The notes under the pieces were generated by a model. The model searched no databases and was not told the DNA's origin. It worked only from the letters and a program-made list of their open reading frames with translations. 56,940 nucleotides of DNA from Natronobacillus azotifigens (lineage in GTDB: Bacteria; Bacillota; Bacilli; Bacillales; Amphibacillaceae): positions 1-56,940 of the forward strand of contig NZ_JAPRAT010000026.1 of NCBI RefSeq assembly GCF_026805325.1, in the 5' to 3' direction. The position numbers were made by a program, and so were the translations under genes. Shown one piece after another: positions 28,309 to 38,929 of this stretch (position 1 is its first letter; each line of letters starts with the position of its first letter).

Positions 28309-29271
28309 ATGTCACAAGCTTTACACTTAATTGACTTACAAGTAAAAGATCCAAATGAGGCAATGATTTTATTTGGAACAGAAGATCGACATTTAAAACG
28401 ATTAGAGCAAGAGATACAAGTTTCCATTATTACTCGAGGCGAACAAGTTCGTGTCCAAGGGAACGAAAGTCAGGTTGCACTGGTAGAAGAAGTTTTGCTT
28501 GCATTATTGCAAGTAATTCGAAAAGGGATCACTGTTTCTGAACGTGATGTTATCTATGCTGTTGAGTTAGCGAAAAAAGATAAAATTGATCAATTTGATA
28601 AACTTTTTGATGAAGAAATAACGAAAAACGCTAGTGGAAAATCTGTTCGGATTAAAACACTTGGTCAACGGACTTATGTCAATCGCATAAAAGTAAATGA
28701 CTTGGTCTTTGGTATTGGACCAGCTGGTACAGGGAAAACCTATCTAGCTGTTGTTATGGCAGTACAAGCTTTAAAAGCAGGCAAAGTGAAAAGAATTATC
28801 TTGACAAGACCTGCGGTTGAGGCTGGGGAAAGCTTGGGTTTTTTACCTGGCGATCTTAAAGAGAAAGTAGATCCTTATTTACGCCCCTTATATGATGCAT
28901 TGCATGATGTGCTAGGTACCGAACACACGTCCCGTTTAATCGAGCGTGGTACTATTGAAATTGCTCCATTAGCATATATGCGAGGGCGCACGCTAGATGA
29001 TGCATTCGTCATCTTAGATGAAGCACAAAATACGACACCGGCTCAAATGAAAATGTTCTTAACAAGGTTGGGGTTTGGCTCGAAAATGGTAATAACAGGT
29101 GACATTACGCAAGTAGACTTACCAAGAGGAGTTATCTCTGGTTTAAAATCAATCGAACAAAAGTTAAGTGATATTCCTGGAGTAGGGCTTGTTTATTTAC
29201 AACAGACAGATGTGGTTAGACACCCTGTGGTTCAAAGGATAATCGCGGCATACGAACAAGCAGGTGAATAA
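28309..29271 (+). CDS. phoH: PhoH-family ATPase
   Basis: PhoH/YbeZ-type ATPase of 320 residues with an N-terminal KH-like region (about 1-110). The P-loop domain has Walker A GPAGTGKTYLA and Walker B AFVILDEAQN; a TRPAVEAGESLGFLPGD block lies between them. PhoH proteins are linked to RNA metabolism with YbeY, whose gene lies two genes downstream. The start follows GGAGATTAATCT. Despite the name, phosphate control is not shown here. Confidence 0.92.
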   Translation: MSQALHLIDLQVKDPNEAMILFGTEDRHLKRLEQEIQVSIITRGEQVRVQGNESQVALVEEVLLALLQVIRKGITVSERDVIYAVELAKKDKIDQFDKLFDEEITKNASGKSVRIKTLGQRTYVNRIKVNDLVFGIGPAGTGKTYLAVVMAVQALKAGKVKRIILTRPAVEAGESLGFLPGDLKEKVDPYLRPLYDALHDVLGTEHTSRLIERGTIEIAPLAYMRGRTLDDAFVILDEAQNTTPAQMKMFLTRLGFGSKMVITGDITQVDLPRGVISGLKSIEQKLSDIPGVGLVYLQQTDVVRHPVVQRIIAAYEQAGE

Positions 29272-29276
29272 GCATA

Positions 29277-29485
29277 AGAACAAAAGCGTAGAGCCCCGAT
29301 TATAAAGGTAGCAACTGGAGCGGATCAATGGAGATAAAGGAATCACTTTTTGCTTGCGATCCGATGATGACTTATCGCAGATTGCTTCCTGAAGTTTTCT
29401 AGTTTTTGGTGCTTGGAGCTGAACGAGGCGATATTCTGTTCGGAAAAGTTACCTTCAGCTAACGAATTTTATAATTACCTAAATA
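29277..29485. other. Gene-free region, repeat-like
   Basis: About 210 bases with no credible open frame between phoH and the next terminator. The sequence has the feel of a dispersed Bacillaceae intergenic repeat (AGCAACTGGAGCGGATCAA, GGAGCTGAACGAGGCGATA), but only one copy is in the window and I see no clear terminal repeats. Confidence 0.3.
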
Positions 29486-29492
29486 ACAAGAT

Positions 29493-29515
29493 AGACCCAG
29501 TTTTTGGGTCTTTTT
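29493..29515 (+). terminator. Terminator upstream of pgpH
   Basis: AGACCCA and TGGGTCT pair around GTTTT, followed by TTTT. Confidence 0.85.
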
Positions 29516-29617
29516 CTGTATAAAAATTCAACCGATCATGTACAGTTGATTGAAATCATTGTATGATAATAGTAACCTATAATAATATCTATTGTATAAA
29601 GGTGAGGAGACTTCGTT

Positions 29618-31792
29618 ATGAAATCCAAATGGAATAATTTCAAGCAAAAATTGAAAGCTATTAATAAACCAGTTCAATTGAGTCTAACCCTCACCGTTAT
29701 TGGTCTATTATTTTTCTTGTTTACAATCTCTAATGTATATACAGAAACATACGAAATTGCTCGATTTAGTAATGCTTCAGAAACAATTCGGTCTCCGTTA
29801 ACAATAGAAGATACAAGAGAAACGGAACGGAGAAGAAGGGAAGCCCTTCAATCGGTTGAAGACCGCTATATAATCTCCAATCAAGTCGCAGAAGAACGTG
29901 TGGGTTATATAGAGGAATTATTTGATGCATTAGATACGGTAAATTCCCAATCATCAGAGCAAACAGAACTAGATGGTGATCCTGAAGAAGAAAATTTTAA
30001 TAGGGACAATGAAGGAGAAATAGAAAGATCGACCGAGGATAAGATGCAAGACTTACGACAAATGCTAAGCTCTGAAATATTGGATGGGATAGATCAAGAA
30101 ACCCTAGTAGAGTTAAAAAACACAAATGAAAATGAGCGTACCATTGTCCAAGAATTATTAACAACAACCTTATTTAACCTTTTTACTGAAGGTATTCGGA
30201 TGGAGGAACTTGATGATGCAGTGGAGCAAATGAATCAGCGTTTTCAATTTTCGACAATGAGTGCTGAATCAAGAGAGATATTATTGGAACTGGGGGAATT
30301 TGCACTAGTACCGAATAGTTTCTTTTCTGTTGATCAAACAGTGGAAGCGGAAAGACAGGCGATGAATAATGTAGAGCCTGCGATGATTCGCGCAGGGGAG
30401 GTTATTGTAAGAGAGGGACAAACCATTACGAATGAACTTTATGATAAACTGATGTTGGTGGGATTGTTAGATAGCGATCGAAACGTTTTCCCGTTAATTG
30501 GATTATTTATTTTGATTACCGTTTTAACTGGGGCTATTGCCTATGTATTAATAAAGCATAAACAGGAAACTCCATTGGACTTGAAAAAATTATTTGCACT
30601 TGTCTTAATTACGTTTGGAACTATTCTTATTATGAAATTTATTAGTTTTTTTGCATCACAAACCAATCAATTATTTTTTCTCGTTCCTATTGCAGCAAGT
30701 AGTATGTTGTTAAAGTTATTGTATCGAGATAGAATAGCTATTATTTTCTCTATTGTCTTCTCGATCATGGCAATGATCATCTTTAATGGACAAATTCCAG
30801 GCTCACTAAATTTAGAAGCTGGCGTTTATATGCTTTTCTCTCAATTAAGTGGTATTATTTTTTTAGTAGCCATTAAAGATCGGGCTGCAATTTTTCGTGC
30901 AAGTATGGCGACAGCAATCGTGAATATGTTAATCATCTTAGCATTTCTTTTTTTATCGTATGAAAATTATAATTCGTCTGACGTGTTTCTACTTAGTGGT
31001 TATGGTTTGAGTTCTGCTTTTATCTCCAGTATTGTAACGATAGGAGTGTTACCGTTTTTTGAGTCTGTGCTAGGCATTTTATCGGACACAAAATTATTGA
31101 TGTTATCTAGTCCTAACCATCCGTTGCTTCGGAAAATCCTTATGGAAGCGCCTGGAACGTATCATCATAGTGTAATGGTCGCAAACCTAAGTGAGGCGGC
31201 TTGTGAAAATATCGGAGCAAATGGCTTACTCGCACGAGTTGCTTCTTATTATCATGATTTAGGAAAAACAAAACAACCTCACTATTTTATTGAAAATCAA
31301 ATGGGTCAAACCAACCCACATGATTATTTAGATCCAAAACAAAGTGCTGAAATCATTATGGCACATCCTTATGAAGGAGCAAGAATACTGCGTAGGCATC
31401 GCTTGCCGACAGAAATTATTGATGTTGCTGAACAGCATCATGGTACGACGCTATTAAAATATTTTTATTATAAGGAAAAAGAAAAAAACAAAGAAGTGAA
31501 AGAAAAAGACTACCGATATCCAGGGCCAAGGCCACAAACAAAAGAGGCTGCAGTTATTTCGATTTGTGATTCTGTTGAAGCAGCTGTACGTTCGATGTCC
31601 GAACCTACCAAAGAGAAAATCGACCAGTTAATTACATCCATTATTCAAGATCGATTGACTGATGGCCAATTCGATGATAGTGACCTTACATTTAGAGAGT
31701 TAGAAAAAATTAAAGTAACGATTAGCGAAACATTGAACGGAATTTATCATTCGAGAATTCAATATCCTACAGAGGATAAGGAGGAAGCATAA
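29618..31792 (+). CDS. pgpH: PgpH, cyclic-di-AMP phosphodiesterase
   Basis: Membrane-bound phosphodiesterase of the 7TM-HD family that degrades c-di-AMP. The 724-residue protein has a first membrane helix (about 20-42), a long acidic extracellular 7TMR-HDED domain, a cluster of about seven membrane helices (about 290-480) and a cytoplasmic HD domain. Catalytic motifs are APGTYHHSVMVANLSEAA, YYHDLGKTKQPHYF and AHPYEGARI. The ATG follows GGTGAGGAG. The stop overlaps the ybeY start by one base. B. subtilis yqfF holds the same place. Confidence 0.93.
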   Translation: MKSKWNNFKQKLKAINKPVQLSLTLTVIGLLFFLFTISNVYTETYEIARFSNASETIRSPLTIEDTRETERRRREALQSVEDRYIISNQVAEERVGYIEELFDALDTVNSQSSEQTELDGDPEEENFNRDNEGEIERSTEDKMQDLRQMLSSEILDGIDQETLVELKNTNENERTIVQELLTTTLFNLFTEGIRMEELDDAVEQMNQRFQFSTMSAESREILLELGEFALVPNSFFSVDQTVEAERQAMNNVEPAMIRAGEVIVREGQTITNELYDKLMLVGLLDSDRNVFPLIGLFILITVLTGAIAYVLIKHKQETPLDLKKLFALVLITFGTILIMKFISFFASQTNQLFFLVPIAASSMLLKLLYRDRIAIIFSIVFSIMAMIIFNGQIPGSLNLEAGVYMLFSQLSGIIFLVAIKDRAAIFRASMATAIVNMLIILAFLFLSYENYNSSDVFLLSGYGLSSAFISSIVTIGVLPFFESVLGILSDTKLLMLSSPNHPLLRKILMEAPGTYHHSVMVANLSEAACENIGANGLLARVASYYHDLGKTKQPHYFIENQMGQTNPHDYLDPKQSAEIIMAHPYEGARILRRHRLPTEIIDVAEQHHGTTLLKYFYYKEKEKNKEVKEKDYRYPGPRPQTKEAAVISICDSVEAAVRSMSEPTKEKIDQLITSIIQDRLTDGQFDDSDLTFRELEKIKVTISETLNGIYHSRIQYPTEDKEEA

Positions 31793-32259
31793 TGCAAATA
31801 GATTTTCATGATCAGACCAACACTGTTACTGAGGACTACGTAGATATGATACAGCGATTAATAACCTATGCTGCCGAACAAGAAGGTATTACTTCTGAGG
31901 CTGAAATTTCGATTAATTTTGTTGACAACCAAGAAATTCAAGAGCTTAATCGTAATTATCGACAAATCGATCAACCGACAGACGTTATTTCCTTTGCTCT
32001 TGAAGAAGAAGGGGATGGGGAAATTGCCATTATCGGTACAGAGTTACCTATAGTATTAGGGGATATTGTTATTTCTGTGGATAAAGCGATGGAACAAGCT
32101 GAGGAATATAAACATAGTTTAGAAAGAGAGTATGGATTTTTAGCATTGCATGGATTCTTACATCTTTTAGGCTATGATCACATTCAATCAGAAGATGAAC
32201 AAAAAATGTTCTCTAGACAAGAGGAATTGCTTAATGGCTTCGGATTACCAAGAGAATAA
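31792..32259 (+). CDS. ybeY: YbeY endoribonuclease
   Basis: Metal-dependent RNase involved in 16S rRNA 3' maturation and ribosome quality control. The 155-residue protein has the three-histidine motif in HGFLHLLGYDH and the family segments NRNYRQIDQPTDVISFAL and LGDIVISV. The start overlaps the pgpH stop (TAATG) and the 3' end overlaps dgkA by 26 bases, so pgpH-ybeY-dgkA form one translationally coupled unit. Confidence 0.95.
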   Translation: MQIDFHDQTNTVTEDYVDMIQRLITYAAEQEGITSEAEISINFVDNQEIQELNRNYRQIDQPTDVISFALEEEGDGEIAIIGTELPIVLGDIVISVDKAMEQAEEYKHSLEREYGFLALHGFLHLLGYDHIQSEDEQKMFSRQEELLNGFGLPRE

Positions 32260-32611
32260 AAAGAATCGTATAGGTGTTTATTATGCAGCCAATGGTGTAA
32301 GGCATGCTTTAGAAACAGAAATTAATATGAGAGTGCATATCATTATTATGTTAATGGTTGTCTTATTTGGTTTTATTCTTGGGGTATCTAAGTTAGAGTG
32401 GGTGTCATTATTGATAACAATAGGTATGGTACTAACAGCGGAAATGTTCAATACAGCCGTTGAACATATAATGGATTATCTTGCACCGGAAAGAAATGAG
32501 GCTGTTGGAAGGATTAAAGACTTAACAGCAGGGGCGGTGCTAGTCACAAGTGTGATTGCGTTACTAGTAGGGATAATTATATTCCTCCCGAAAATTATAG
32601 TTATGTTTTAG
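32234..32611 (+). CDS. dgkA: DgkA, undecaprenol kinase/diacylglycerol kinase
   Basis: Small integral membrane kinase of 125 residues with three membrane helices. The active-site features are ALETEINMRVH and AEMFNTAVEHIMD plus a KDLTAGAVLV end block. In Firmicutes this enzyme phosphorylates undecaprenol. The ATG follows GAGGAA inside the ybeY end; a longer frame from 32174 has no ribosome site. In B. subtilis cdd lies between dgkA and era; here era follows after about 100 bases with no cdd. Confidence 0.93.
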   Translation: MASDYQENKKNRIGVYYAANGVRHALETEINMRVHIIIMLMVVLFGFILGVSKLEWVSLLITIGMVLTAEMFNTAVEHIMDYLAPERNEAVGRIKDLTAGAVLVTSVIALLVGIIIFLPKIIVMF

Positions 32612-32714
32612 ATTACTTTAGAATTAGAATTTTTTTAGAACTTTTGTCGAAATGCTTAAACAATATAATATATGTAGTAAAATAATTGTAGGATGACCCA
32701 ATGGAGGAAGAAAA

Positions 32715-33617
32715 ATGGATACAAATTTTAAATCAGGTTTTATCACCATTATTGGAAGGCCGAATGTTGGAAAATCAACTTTTCTAAACCGTGTAATTGG
32801 TCAAAAAATAGCTATCATGAGTGATAAAGCTCAAACAACAAGAAATACAATTCAAGGTGTTTTAACAGAAGATAATGCGCAGATGATCTTCATTGATACT
32901 CCTGGTATTCATAAACCAAAGCATAAACTTGGTGATTTTATGGTGAAACTTGCTGAAAACACACTAAATGAAGTAGATGCAATTTTATTTATGATTAACG
33001 CAAAAGAAGGATATGGAGCAGGAGATCAATACATTATTGATCGCTTAGAGCATATCAAAAGTCCAGTTTTTTTAATTATAAATAAAATCGATCAAATTCA
33101 TCCAGATGAACTATTTTTGCTCATCACAAAATACAAGGACAAGTATCCTTTCGCAGAAATAATACCTATATCAGCATTAGAAGGAAATAACGTGGATCAC
33201 TTATTGAGTGTATTAAAAGACCAGCTACCAGAAGGGCCACAATATTATCCGGAAGACCAAGTAACTGATCATCCAGAACGTTTTATCATCAGTGAATTAA
33301 TTCGCGAAAAAGCTCTCCAATTAACTCGTGAAGAGATTCCTCACTCCGTGGCAGTTGTTATTGACAAGATCGAAAAAAACACAGAAGAAAAAGTCTTAAT
33401 TCAGGCGTCGATTATAATTGAGAGAAAGTCGCAAAAAGGAATTATCATCGGGAAACAAGGAACAATGCTGAAAAAAATAGGATCACAAGCTAGAAGAGAT
33501 ATTGAGCGATTGTTAGGTACAAAAGTGTATCTTGAGCTATGGGTGAAAGTACAAAAAGATTGGCGTAATAGTGATCGGTATCTTCAAGAATTTGGCTTCA
33601 GTAAAAGTGAATATTGA
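32715..33617 (+). CDS. era: Era GTPase
   Basis: Ribosome assembly GTPase that binds the 3' end of 16S rRNA. The 300-residue protein shows G1 GRPNVGKS, G3 [15 protein letters not shown]4 NKID and the C-terminal KH domain ([23 protein letters not shown]). The ATG follows GGAGGAAG. It is followed by the small yqzL gene and recO. Confidence 0.97.
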   Translation: MDTNFKSGFITIIGRPNVGKSTFLNRVIGQKIAIMSDKAQTTRNTIQGVLTEDNAQMIFIDTPGIHKPKHKLGDFMVKLAENTLNEVDAILFMINAKEGYGAGDQYIIDRLEHIKSPVFLIINKIDQIHPDELFLLITKYKDKYPFAEIIPISALEGNNVDHLLSVLKDQLPEGPQYYPEDQVTDHPERFIISELIREKALQLTREEIPHSVAVVIDKIEKNTEEKVLIQASIIIERKSQKGIIIGKQGTMLKKIGSQARRDIERLLGTKVYLELWVKVQKDWRNSDRYLQEFGFSKSEY

Positions 33618-33738
33618 GGCTGATTTGAATCAATGATGCTTCATACATGGTAATTATTTTAACACATGCTTTCGGTTGATCAGGGTCATTCTATAAACAA
33701 GCACATAATCAATTGACAACAGAAAGGTGGGGTTTCTT

Positions 33739-33882
33739 GTGGTAGACTTACCCTGGAAATTTTTTAGTCAAACAGGAAACGTTGAAACCTATTTATTAAT
33801 GAAAGAATTGGAAAGTGTGGACGAAGAAGAGGTCAGTATGATTCCTGCTAATATAACGGATTTTATTGATCAACAAACGTAA
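33739..33882 (+). CDS. yqzL: YqzL-family small protein
   Basis: A 47-residue gene. It starts with GTG after AAAGGTGGGG and reads MVDLPWKFFSQTGNVETYLL at the N-terminus, which I recognise as the YqzL family (a W-K-x-F-S-x-T-G-N-x-x-T-Y-L pattern). Function is unknown. B. subtilis has yqzL in the same place between era and recO. The C-terminal half is variable and acidic. Confidence 0.88.
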   Translation: MVDLPWKFFSQTGNVETYLLMKELESVDEEEVSMIPANITDFIDQQT

Positions 33883-33924
33883 TTTTTAAGAAAAATAACC
33901 GATCAAAGGGATTGGTGGGGAAAT

Positions 33925-34668
33925 TTGTTAGAAAAAATCGAAGGAATTATTATCCGAACACAGGATTATGGGGAAACACACAAAATTATTACGATGTTTA
34001 GTAAAGAAAAAGGGAAAATTGCAGCAATTGCTCGCGGTGCAAAAAAACCAAAAAGTAGAATGGCTGCTATAACTCAACCTTTTGTTCAAGGACATTTTTT
34101 GTTGAAGATAGGTTCAGGGTTAAGTGCTTTACAGCAAGGGGAATTAGAAGACTCTTTTCGGAAAATTCGTGAAGATATTGTGAAAACTGCTTATGCAAGT
34201 TATATTGCTGAATTGACAGATAAGTTGACAGAAGAGAAATCTGCAGATTCTCATTTATATCAACAGTTAATCGCTAGTTTAACAGCAATAGTAAATGAAA
34301 AAGATCCGGAAATTGTAGCGATGATGTATGAATTAAAACTATATGAAAAGGCAGGATTTGCACCAATTGTACAGAGGTGTGCCCACTGCCACTCGACAGA
34401 CTATTTACGATCTTTCTCAGTTACGGAAGGCGGCTTGATTTGTCAATCTTGTTATGTAAACGATGAGAATACTTTCATTGTTAACGAAAAGCAAGTTTAC
34501 TTACTTCAACTATTTACTCAAGTAGGTATCGAGAGAATCGCTAATATCTCTGTAAAAAAAGAAAACAAAGAACACATGAAAAAAATAATGGAAGCCTATT
34601 ATGAACAGTACGGCGGTTTGTATATTAAATCCAAGAAGTTTCTTAAACAAATTGATTTGTTTAAATAG
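33925..34668 (+). CDS. recO: RecO, recombination mediator
   Basis: Loads RecA on SSB-coated DNA together with RecF and RecR. The 247-residue protein has an N-terminal OB fold (EGIIIRTQDYGETHKIITMFSK), a helical body and a four-cysteine zinc site CAHC...CQSC. TTG start after GGTGGGG. It lies 42 bases after yqzL and is followed by the glyQS promoter with no clear terminator. Confidence 0.95.
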   Translation: MLEKIEGIIIRTQDYGETHKIITMFSKEKGKIAAIARGAKKPKSRMAAITQPFVQGHFLLKIGSGLSALQQGELEDSFRKIREDIVKTAYASYIAELTDKLTEEKSADSHLYQQLIASLTAIVNEKDPEIVAMMYELKLYEKAGFAPIVQRCAHCHSTDYLRSFSVTEGGLICQSCYVNDENTFIVNEKQVYLLQLFTQVGIERIANISVKKENKEHMKKIMEAYYEQYGGLYIKSKKFLKQIDLFK

Positions 34669-34680
34669 TGGATTCTAGAC

Positions 34681-34709
34681 TTGACAAAGATTTGCTTTTA
34701 CCGTAACAT
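34681..34709 (+). promoter_or_regulatory. Sigma-A promoter of glyQS
   Basis: Perfect TTGACA, 17-base spacer, TAACAT, placed just after recO and about 10 bases before the T-box leader begins. Confidence 0.8.
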
Positions 34710-34721
34710 CTTAGATAAATT

Positions 34722-34940
34722 TGATGAATAAATGTGAAGAAAGAGAAGAGTATGTTGTTGATTCGTCTAAGCGAACCCAGGATAGTGTGAGCTGGGTACA
34801 CAAACAATGACAGAAGGCACTCTGGAGCATTTTTAATAAAAGTGACTATTATATTTTCTTCTGTATAATAGTAAGTAGGGTGGAACCGCGGAAATCCCGT
34901 CCCTATGTCTTATTAATAAGACATAGGGACGGGATTTTTG
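34722..34940 (+). promoter_or_regulatory. Glycine T-box riboswitch with terminator
   Basis: Leader RNA that senses uncharged tRNA-Gly. The T-box AGGGTGGAACCGCG lies at 34877-34890. The probable specifier GGC is at 34816-34818 within GACAGAAGGCACTCTGGAG, the usual specifier-loop context for glyQS. The terminator is a very long palindrome with arms AATCCCGTCCCTATGTCTTA, then T residues; its 5' arm overlaps the antiterminator region. With uncharged tRNA-Gly bound, the antiterminator forms and glyQS is transcribed. Confidence 0.95.
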
Positions 34941-35015
34941 ATTTTATTTCCCCTATGAATAACATTTAATTTTTCTATATTTTCCAAATTAATGATAAAT
35001 GGAGGGAATAATTTT

Positions 35016-35909
35016 ATGCACGTTCAAGAAATGATACTCACGTTACAGAAACATTGGTCTGATCAAGGTTGTATTTTAATGCAAGCGTATGATGTGGAAA
35101 AAGGTGCAGGTACTATGTCACCAATGACTTTATTACGAAGCTTAGGTCCGGAGCCATGGAATGTCGCCTATGTGGAGCCTTCTAGAAGACCAGCAGACGG
35201 TCGTTATGGTGAGAACCCTAATCGATTGTATCAACACCATCAATTTCAAGTAATTATGAAGCCATCTCCGGACAACATTCAAGAGCTGTACCTAGCATCA
35301 TTAGAGAAGCTTGGAATTGATCCTTTGCAACATGATATTCGTTTTGTTGAAGATAATTGGGAAAACCCTACACTTGGCGCAGCTGGTTTAGGTTGGGAAG
35401 TATGGTTAGACGGAATGGAAATTACTCAATTTACCTATTTCCAACAAATTGGTGGTTTAGAAGCGAGTCCAGTAGCTGTAGAGATTACATATGGGATTGA
35501 ACGTTTAGCATCATATATTCAAGATGAGGACAATGTGTTTGATTTAACTTGGACCGACGGTGTTACCATTCGTGATATATTTTACCAACCAGAGTTTGAG
35601 CACTCGAAATATACTTTTGAGGAATCGAATACAGATATGTTATTTCAATTATTCACTATGTATGAACAAGAAGCGAAACAAACAATGGAAAAAGGTTTAG
35701 TTTTTCCCGCTTATGATTACGTACTAAAGTGTTCGCATACGTTCAACTTACTCGATGCAAAAGGGGTAATTTCGGTAACAGAAAGAACAGGATATATTTC
35801 TAGAGTACGTAATTTGGCTCGTGCCATTGCTAAGCTTTATGTTGCAGAAAGAGAAAAACTAGGCTTTCCAATGTTAAAAGAGGAGGGGAAATCCATTGAA
35901 GAAAACTAA
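35016..35909 (+). CDS. glyQ: Glycyl-tRNA synthetase alpha subunit
   Basis: Catalytic class II subunit of the bacterial alpha2beta2 glycyl-tRNA synthetase. The 297-residue protein has the signatures [44 protein letters not shown] and [16 protein letters not shown]. The ATG at the [14 protein letters not shown] start follows GGAGGG. Expression depends on the T-box upstream. The 3' end overlaps glyS by 14 bases. Confidence 0.97.
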   Translation: MHVQEMILTLQKHWSDQGCILMQAYDVEKGAGTMSPMTLLRSLGPEPWNVAYVEPSRRPADGRYGENPNRLYQHHQFQVIMKPSPDNIQELYLASLEKLGIDPLQHDIRFVEDNWENPTLGAAGLGWEVWLDGMEITQFTYFQQIGGLEASPVAVEITYGIERLASYIQDEDNVFDLTWTDGVTIRDIFYQPEFEHSKYTFEESNTDMLFQLFTMYEQEAKQTMEKGLVFPAYDYVLKCSHTFNLLDAKGVISVTERTGYISRVRNLARAIAKLYVAEREKLGFPMLKEEGKSIEEN

Positions 35910-37989
35910 TGTATTATTTGAGATTGGTTTAGAGGAAATGCCAGCACGTTTTTTAGCTGATGCAGAAAAACAGCTAAAATCTAAGACTATGGAATGGCTT
36001 CACTCTATTCGATTATCTTACCAAGCTATACAAACCTTTGCCACACCTAGACGTCTTGCGATATTAATTAAAGAGGTAGACGGCAAACAACCTGACTTAG
36101 AAGAAGAAGCGAAAGGGCCGGCAAAAAAAATTGCTATGGACGACGAGGGAAATTGGTCGAAAGCAGCAATTGGATTTACAAAAGGTCAAGGACGATCGGT
36201 AGAAGACATATATTTTAAAGAAATTAATGGTACCGAATATGCACATGTCCATAGATTTACAGAAGGAAAATCAGCTTCAGAATTGTTACCGAAGTTTAAA
36301 GATGTTATTTTATCTTTAACCTTTCCGAAAAATATGCGATGGTCAACAGGATCGTTACGATTTATTCGACCAATCCGCTGGTTAGTCGCTCTAAACGATG
36401 AAGCAATTATTCCGTTTGAAATTGCAGGAGTTGAAACATCCAACTACACATACGGTCATCGCTTTCTAGGTGACAAAGTGACAATAAAGGATGCCATAAG
36501 TTATCAACAAACACTGGCCGATCAATTTGTTGTTGCTAGAAGCGAGGATAGAAAAGCTAGCATTACTGCACAAATGAATGAATTACAACAACTTAATAAC
36601 TGGGTTATTCCTGCAGACGCTGACTTATTAGAAGAAGTCAGTCAATTGGTCGAATACCCTACAGTATTTTCAGGATCTTTTAGTGAAGAATTCTTAATTG
36701 TTCCTGAAGAAGCACTGATTACCTCGATGAAGGAACATCAGCGCTATTTCCCAGTGTTATCTGGTGAAGGAAAGTTACTCCCCCATTTCATTGCAGTTCG
36801 AAACGGAAATGATCAAAATATTGATACCGTTGCAAGAGGAAATGAAAAGGTATTAAGTGCACGTTTATCGGATGCGATGTTCTTTTATCAAGAAGATAAA
36901 AAACAATCCATTGAGAAAAATATGCTGAAATTAGAGCGTATGGTTTTTCAAGAGAGTTTAGGAACAATCGCTGATAAAGTGAGCAGAGTTATTACAATCA
37001 CAGAAAAAATTGCTGAATTGCTTGGTCTGGATGATTCTTTGAAAACACAAGCACAAAGAGCCGCTGCGATCAGTAAATTTGATCTTGTTACCAATATGGT
37101 AAATGAATTTACGAACCTTCAAGGTATCATGGGAGAAAAATATGCACGGATAGCGGGAGAAGAAGAAGCTGTTGCTATTGCGATCAATGAACACTATATG
37201 CCAAGGTATGCAAATGATCAATTGCCGGAATCGACAATTGGATCGATTGTAAGTATTGCTGATAAACTGGATACTATTGTAGGCTGTATTGCTGTTGGAA
37301 TTATTCCTAGTGGGTCTCAAGATCCCTACGCATTAAGACGACAAGCGATGGGTGTTATCCAAATTGTCGAAAAACAAAATTGGTCGATAACTATTGAAGC
37401 GTTGCTCACCCTTGTAGAAAACCTTTTCCAAGGATTGGGTCTCGCAAAAGATGATATAAAAATAGTTGAGCAAAATGTTCTGACTTTCTTTAAAGCAAGA
37501 GCAGCTTACCTCATTCGATCAGAAGAAATCGAACAGGATATCGTTGATGCTGTTTTAGCCAATGGGATTGGGCAAATTAGTAATACCATTGCAAAAGCAA
37601 AATACCTAACGAATCGAAGAGCTGATCCAACGTTTAAACCTGTTCAAGAGGCATTGGTTCGTGTGATTAAATTAGCAAAGAAAGGAAAAGACAAGGGTGT
37701 AGATGTAAGCTTATTTGAAAATGAGGAAGAGAAGGTATTATATACTGTGCTTCAAGAAGTAAAGAAACCTTACCTGAAAAAACTACAGGAAAATAATTTT
37801 GAACAAGCAATTGAATTGCTGGCTAAACTGGTGGAACCAATTGATTCCTTCTTTGAGCACACGATGGTTATGACAGAAGATGTTGAAAAGAAGGAAAATC
37901 GTATTTCTTTGCTAAATAAAATCGCCAAACTAGTTTTATCTTTTGCTGATTTAAGTGAAGTGGAATGGAAACAACAATTCACATCATAG
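35896..37989 (+). CDS. glyS: Glycyl-tRNA synthetase beta subunit
   Basis: The 697-residue tRNA-binding beta subunit. Family blocks are [52 protein letters not shown], and [15 protein letters not shown]. It ends with the DALR-like anticodon-binding domain. The TTG start follows GAGGAGGGG within the glyQ end, which ensures coupled translation. In B. subtilis ccpN (yqzB) follows; here ppsR follows directly after 21 bases. Confidence 0.96.
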   Translation: MKKTNVLFEIGLEEMPARFLADAEKQLKSKTMEWLHSIRLSYQAIQTFATPRRLAILIKEVDGKQPDLEEEAKGPAKKIAMDDEGNWSKAAIGFTKGQGRSVEDIYFKEINGTEYAHVHRFTEGKSASELLPKFKDVILSLTFPKNMRWSTGSLRFIRPIRWLVALNDEAIIPFEIAGVETSNYTYGHRFLGDKVTIKDAISYQQTLADQFVVARSEDRKASITAQMNELQQLNNWVIPADADLLEEVSQLVEYPTVFSGSFSEEFLIVPEEALITSMKEHQRYFPVLSGEGKLLPHFIAVRNGNDQNIDTVARGNEKVLSARLSDAMFFYQEDKKQSIEKNMLKLERMVFQESLGTIADKVSRVITITEKIAELLGLDDSLKTQAQRAAAISKFDLVTNMVNEFTNLQGIMGEKYARIAGEEEAVAIAINEHYMPRYANDQLPESTIGSIVSIADKLDTIVGCIAVGIIPSGSQDPYALRRQAMGVIQIVEKQNWSITIEALLTLVENLFQGLGLAKDDIKIVEQNVLTFFKARAAYLIRSEEIEQDIVDAVLANGIGQISNTIAKAKYLTNRRADPTFKPVQEALVRVIKLAKKGKDKGVDVSLFENEEEKVLYTVLQEVKKPYLKKLQENNFEQAIELLAKLVEPIDSFFEHTMVMTEDVEKKENRISLLNKIAKLVLSFADLSEVEWKQQFTS

Positions 37990-38010
37990 ACTAAAGAGGA
38001 GCGAAAAATT

Positions 38011-38817
38011 TTGAAAAAACCAATCATCTATCTAATATCTGACTCTTTAGGTGAAACGGCAGAAAAAGTTATTCAAGCATCGCTTTCCCAGTTTGTTAAT
38101 GGACAAGAGTACGAAATAGTCCGAACTCCATATGTGGAAGATACAACCAAATTGAAACAAGTGCTAACGAACGCAACAAGAGATAAGGCCATTGTGGGCT
38201 ATACATTAGTAAACCCGGAGTTACGTCAATATGTTAAGCAAAAATCGGTATTACTAAACCTAGAGTCGATTGATATTATTGGTCCGATGCTTGAAGCGAT
38301 GGAGCGCATTTTTGAAAAAAAACCACGAATGAAACCAGGTTTAGCACACCAACTAGATGAGGCATACTTTAAGCGCGTAGAGGCAATTGAGTTTGCCGTT
38401 CAATATGACGATGGTCGTGATCCTAGAGGGATTGAACAAGCAGATATTATCTTGGTTGGTGTATCACGAACGTCAAAAACACCATTATCACAGTATCTAG
38501 CATTAAAAAGTTTAAAGGTTGCTAATGTGCCAATTGTTCCTGAGGTTGATCCACCTGAAGAACTCTATCGTGTAGATCCAAGCAAATGTATTGGATTGAA
38601 AATTAATCCAGAGAAATTGAATGATATTAGACGAGAACGATTAAAAGCATTAGGATTAAAAGAGAATGCCAATTACGCTACACATCGAAGAATTGAACAA
38701 GAATTAGCTTTTTTTGAATGTGTTGTCAACAAATTAGCTTGTCCAGTGATCGATGTGTCAAATAAAGCAGTAGAAGAAACGGCTAATCTTATTATGCAAA
38801 TAAAAATGTCACAATAA
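38011..38817 (+). CDS. yqfL: PPDK regulatory kinase/phosphotransferase (YqfL)
   Basis: Bifunctional regulator family (DUF299/PSRP) that phosphorylates and dephosphorylates pyruvate phosphate dikinase or PEP synthase. The 268-residue protein has the phosphate-binding loop [15 protein letters not shown] and the block [18 protein letters not shown] start after GAGGAG. In B. subtilis the neighbour ccpN controls gluconeogenesis with yqfL; ccpN is absent here. Confidence 0.9.
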   Translation: MKKPIIYLISDSLGETAEKVIQASLSQFVNGQEYEIVRTPYVEDTTKLKQVLTNATRDKAIVGYTLVNPELRQYVKQKSVLLNLESIDIIGPMLEAMERIFEKKPRMKPGLAHQLDEAYFKRVEAIEFAVQYDDGRDPRGIEQADIILVGVSRTSKTPLSQYLALKSLKVANVPIVPEVDPPEELYRVDPSKCIGLKINPEKLNDIRRERLKALGLKENANYATHRRIEQELAFFECVVNKLACPVIDVSNKAVEETANLIMQIKMSQ

Positions 38818-38856
38818 TATTTCTCCAAGTATATCGTAAATGTTTTGAAGAACTGA

Positions 38857-38929
38857 GGTCGTAAACTCCCCGCTAAACATCAACACTATTTAGCTTGTTA
38901 AAGTGGGGGGAGCGACCCGACAAGTTTTT
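38857..38929 (+). terminator. Stepped hairpin after yqfL, possible terminator
   Basis: GGTCG, CTCCCC and GCTAAA pair in order with TTTAGC, GGGGAG and CGACC, giving a three-step hairpin. The T-run (TTTTT) comes seven bases after the stem, which is loose for a terminator. The left part resembles the first hairpin of the IS605-tail repeats, so it may be a decayed relative. Confidence 0.45.
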
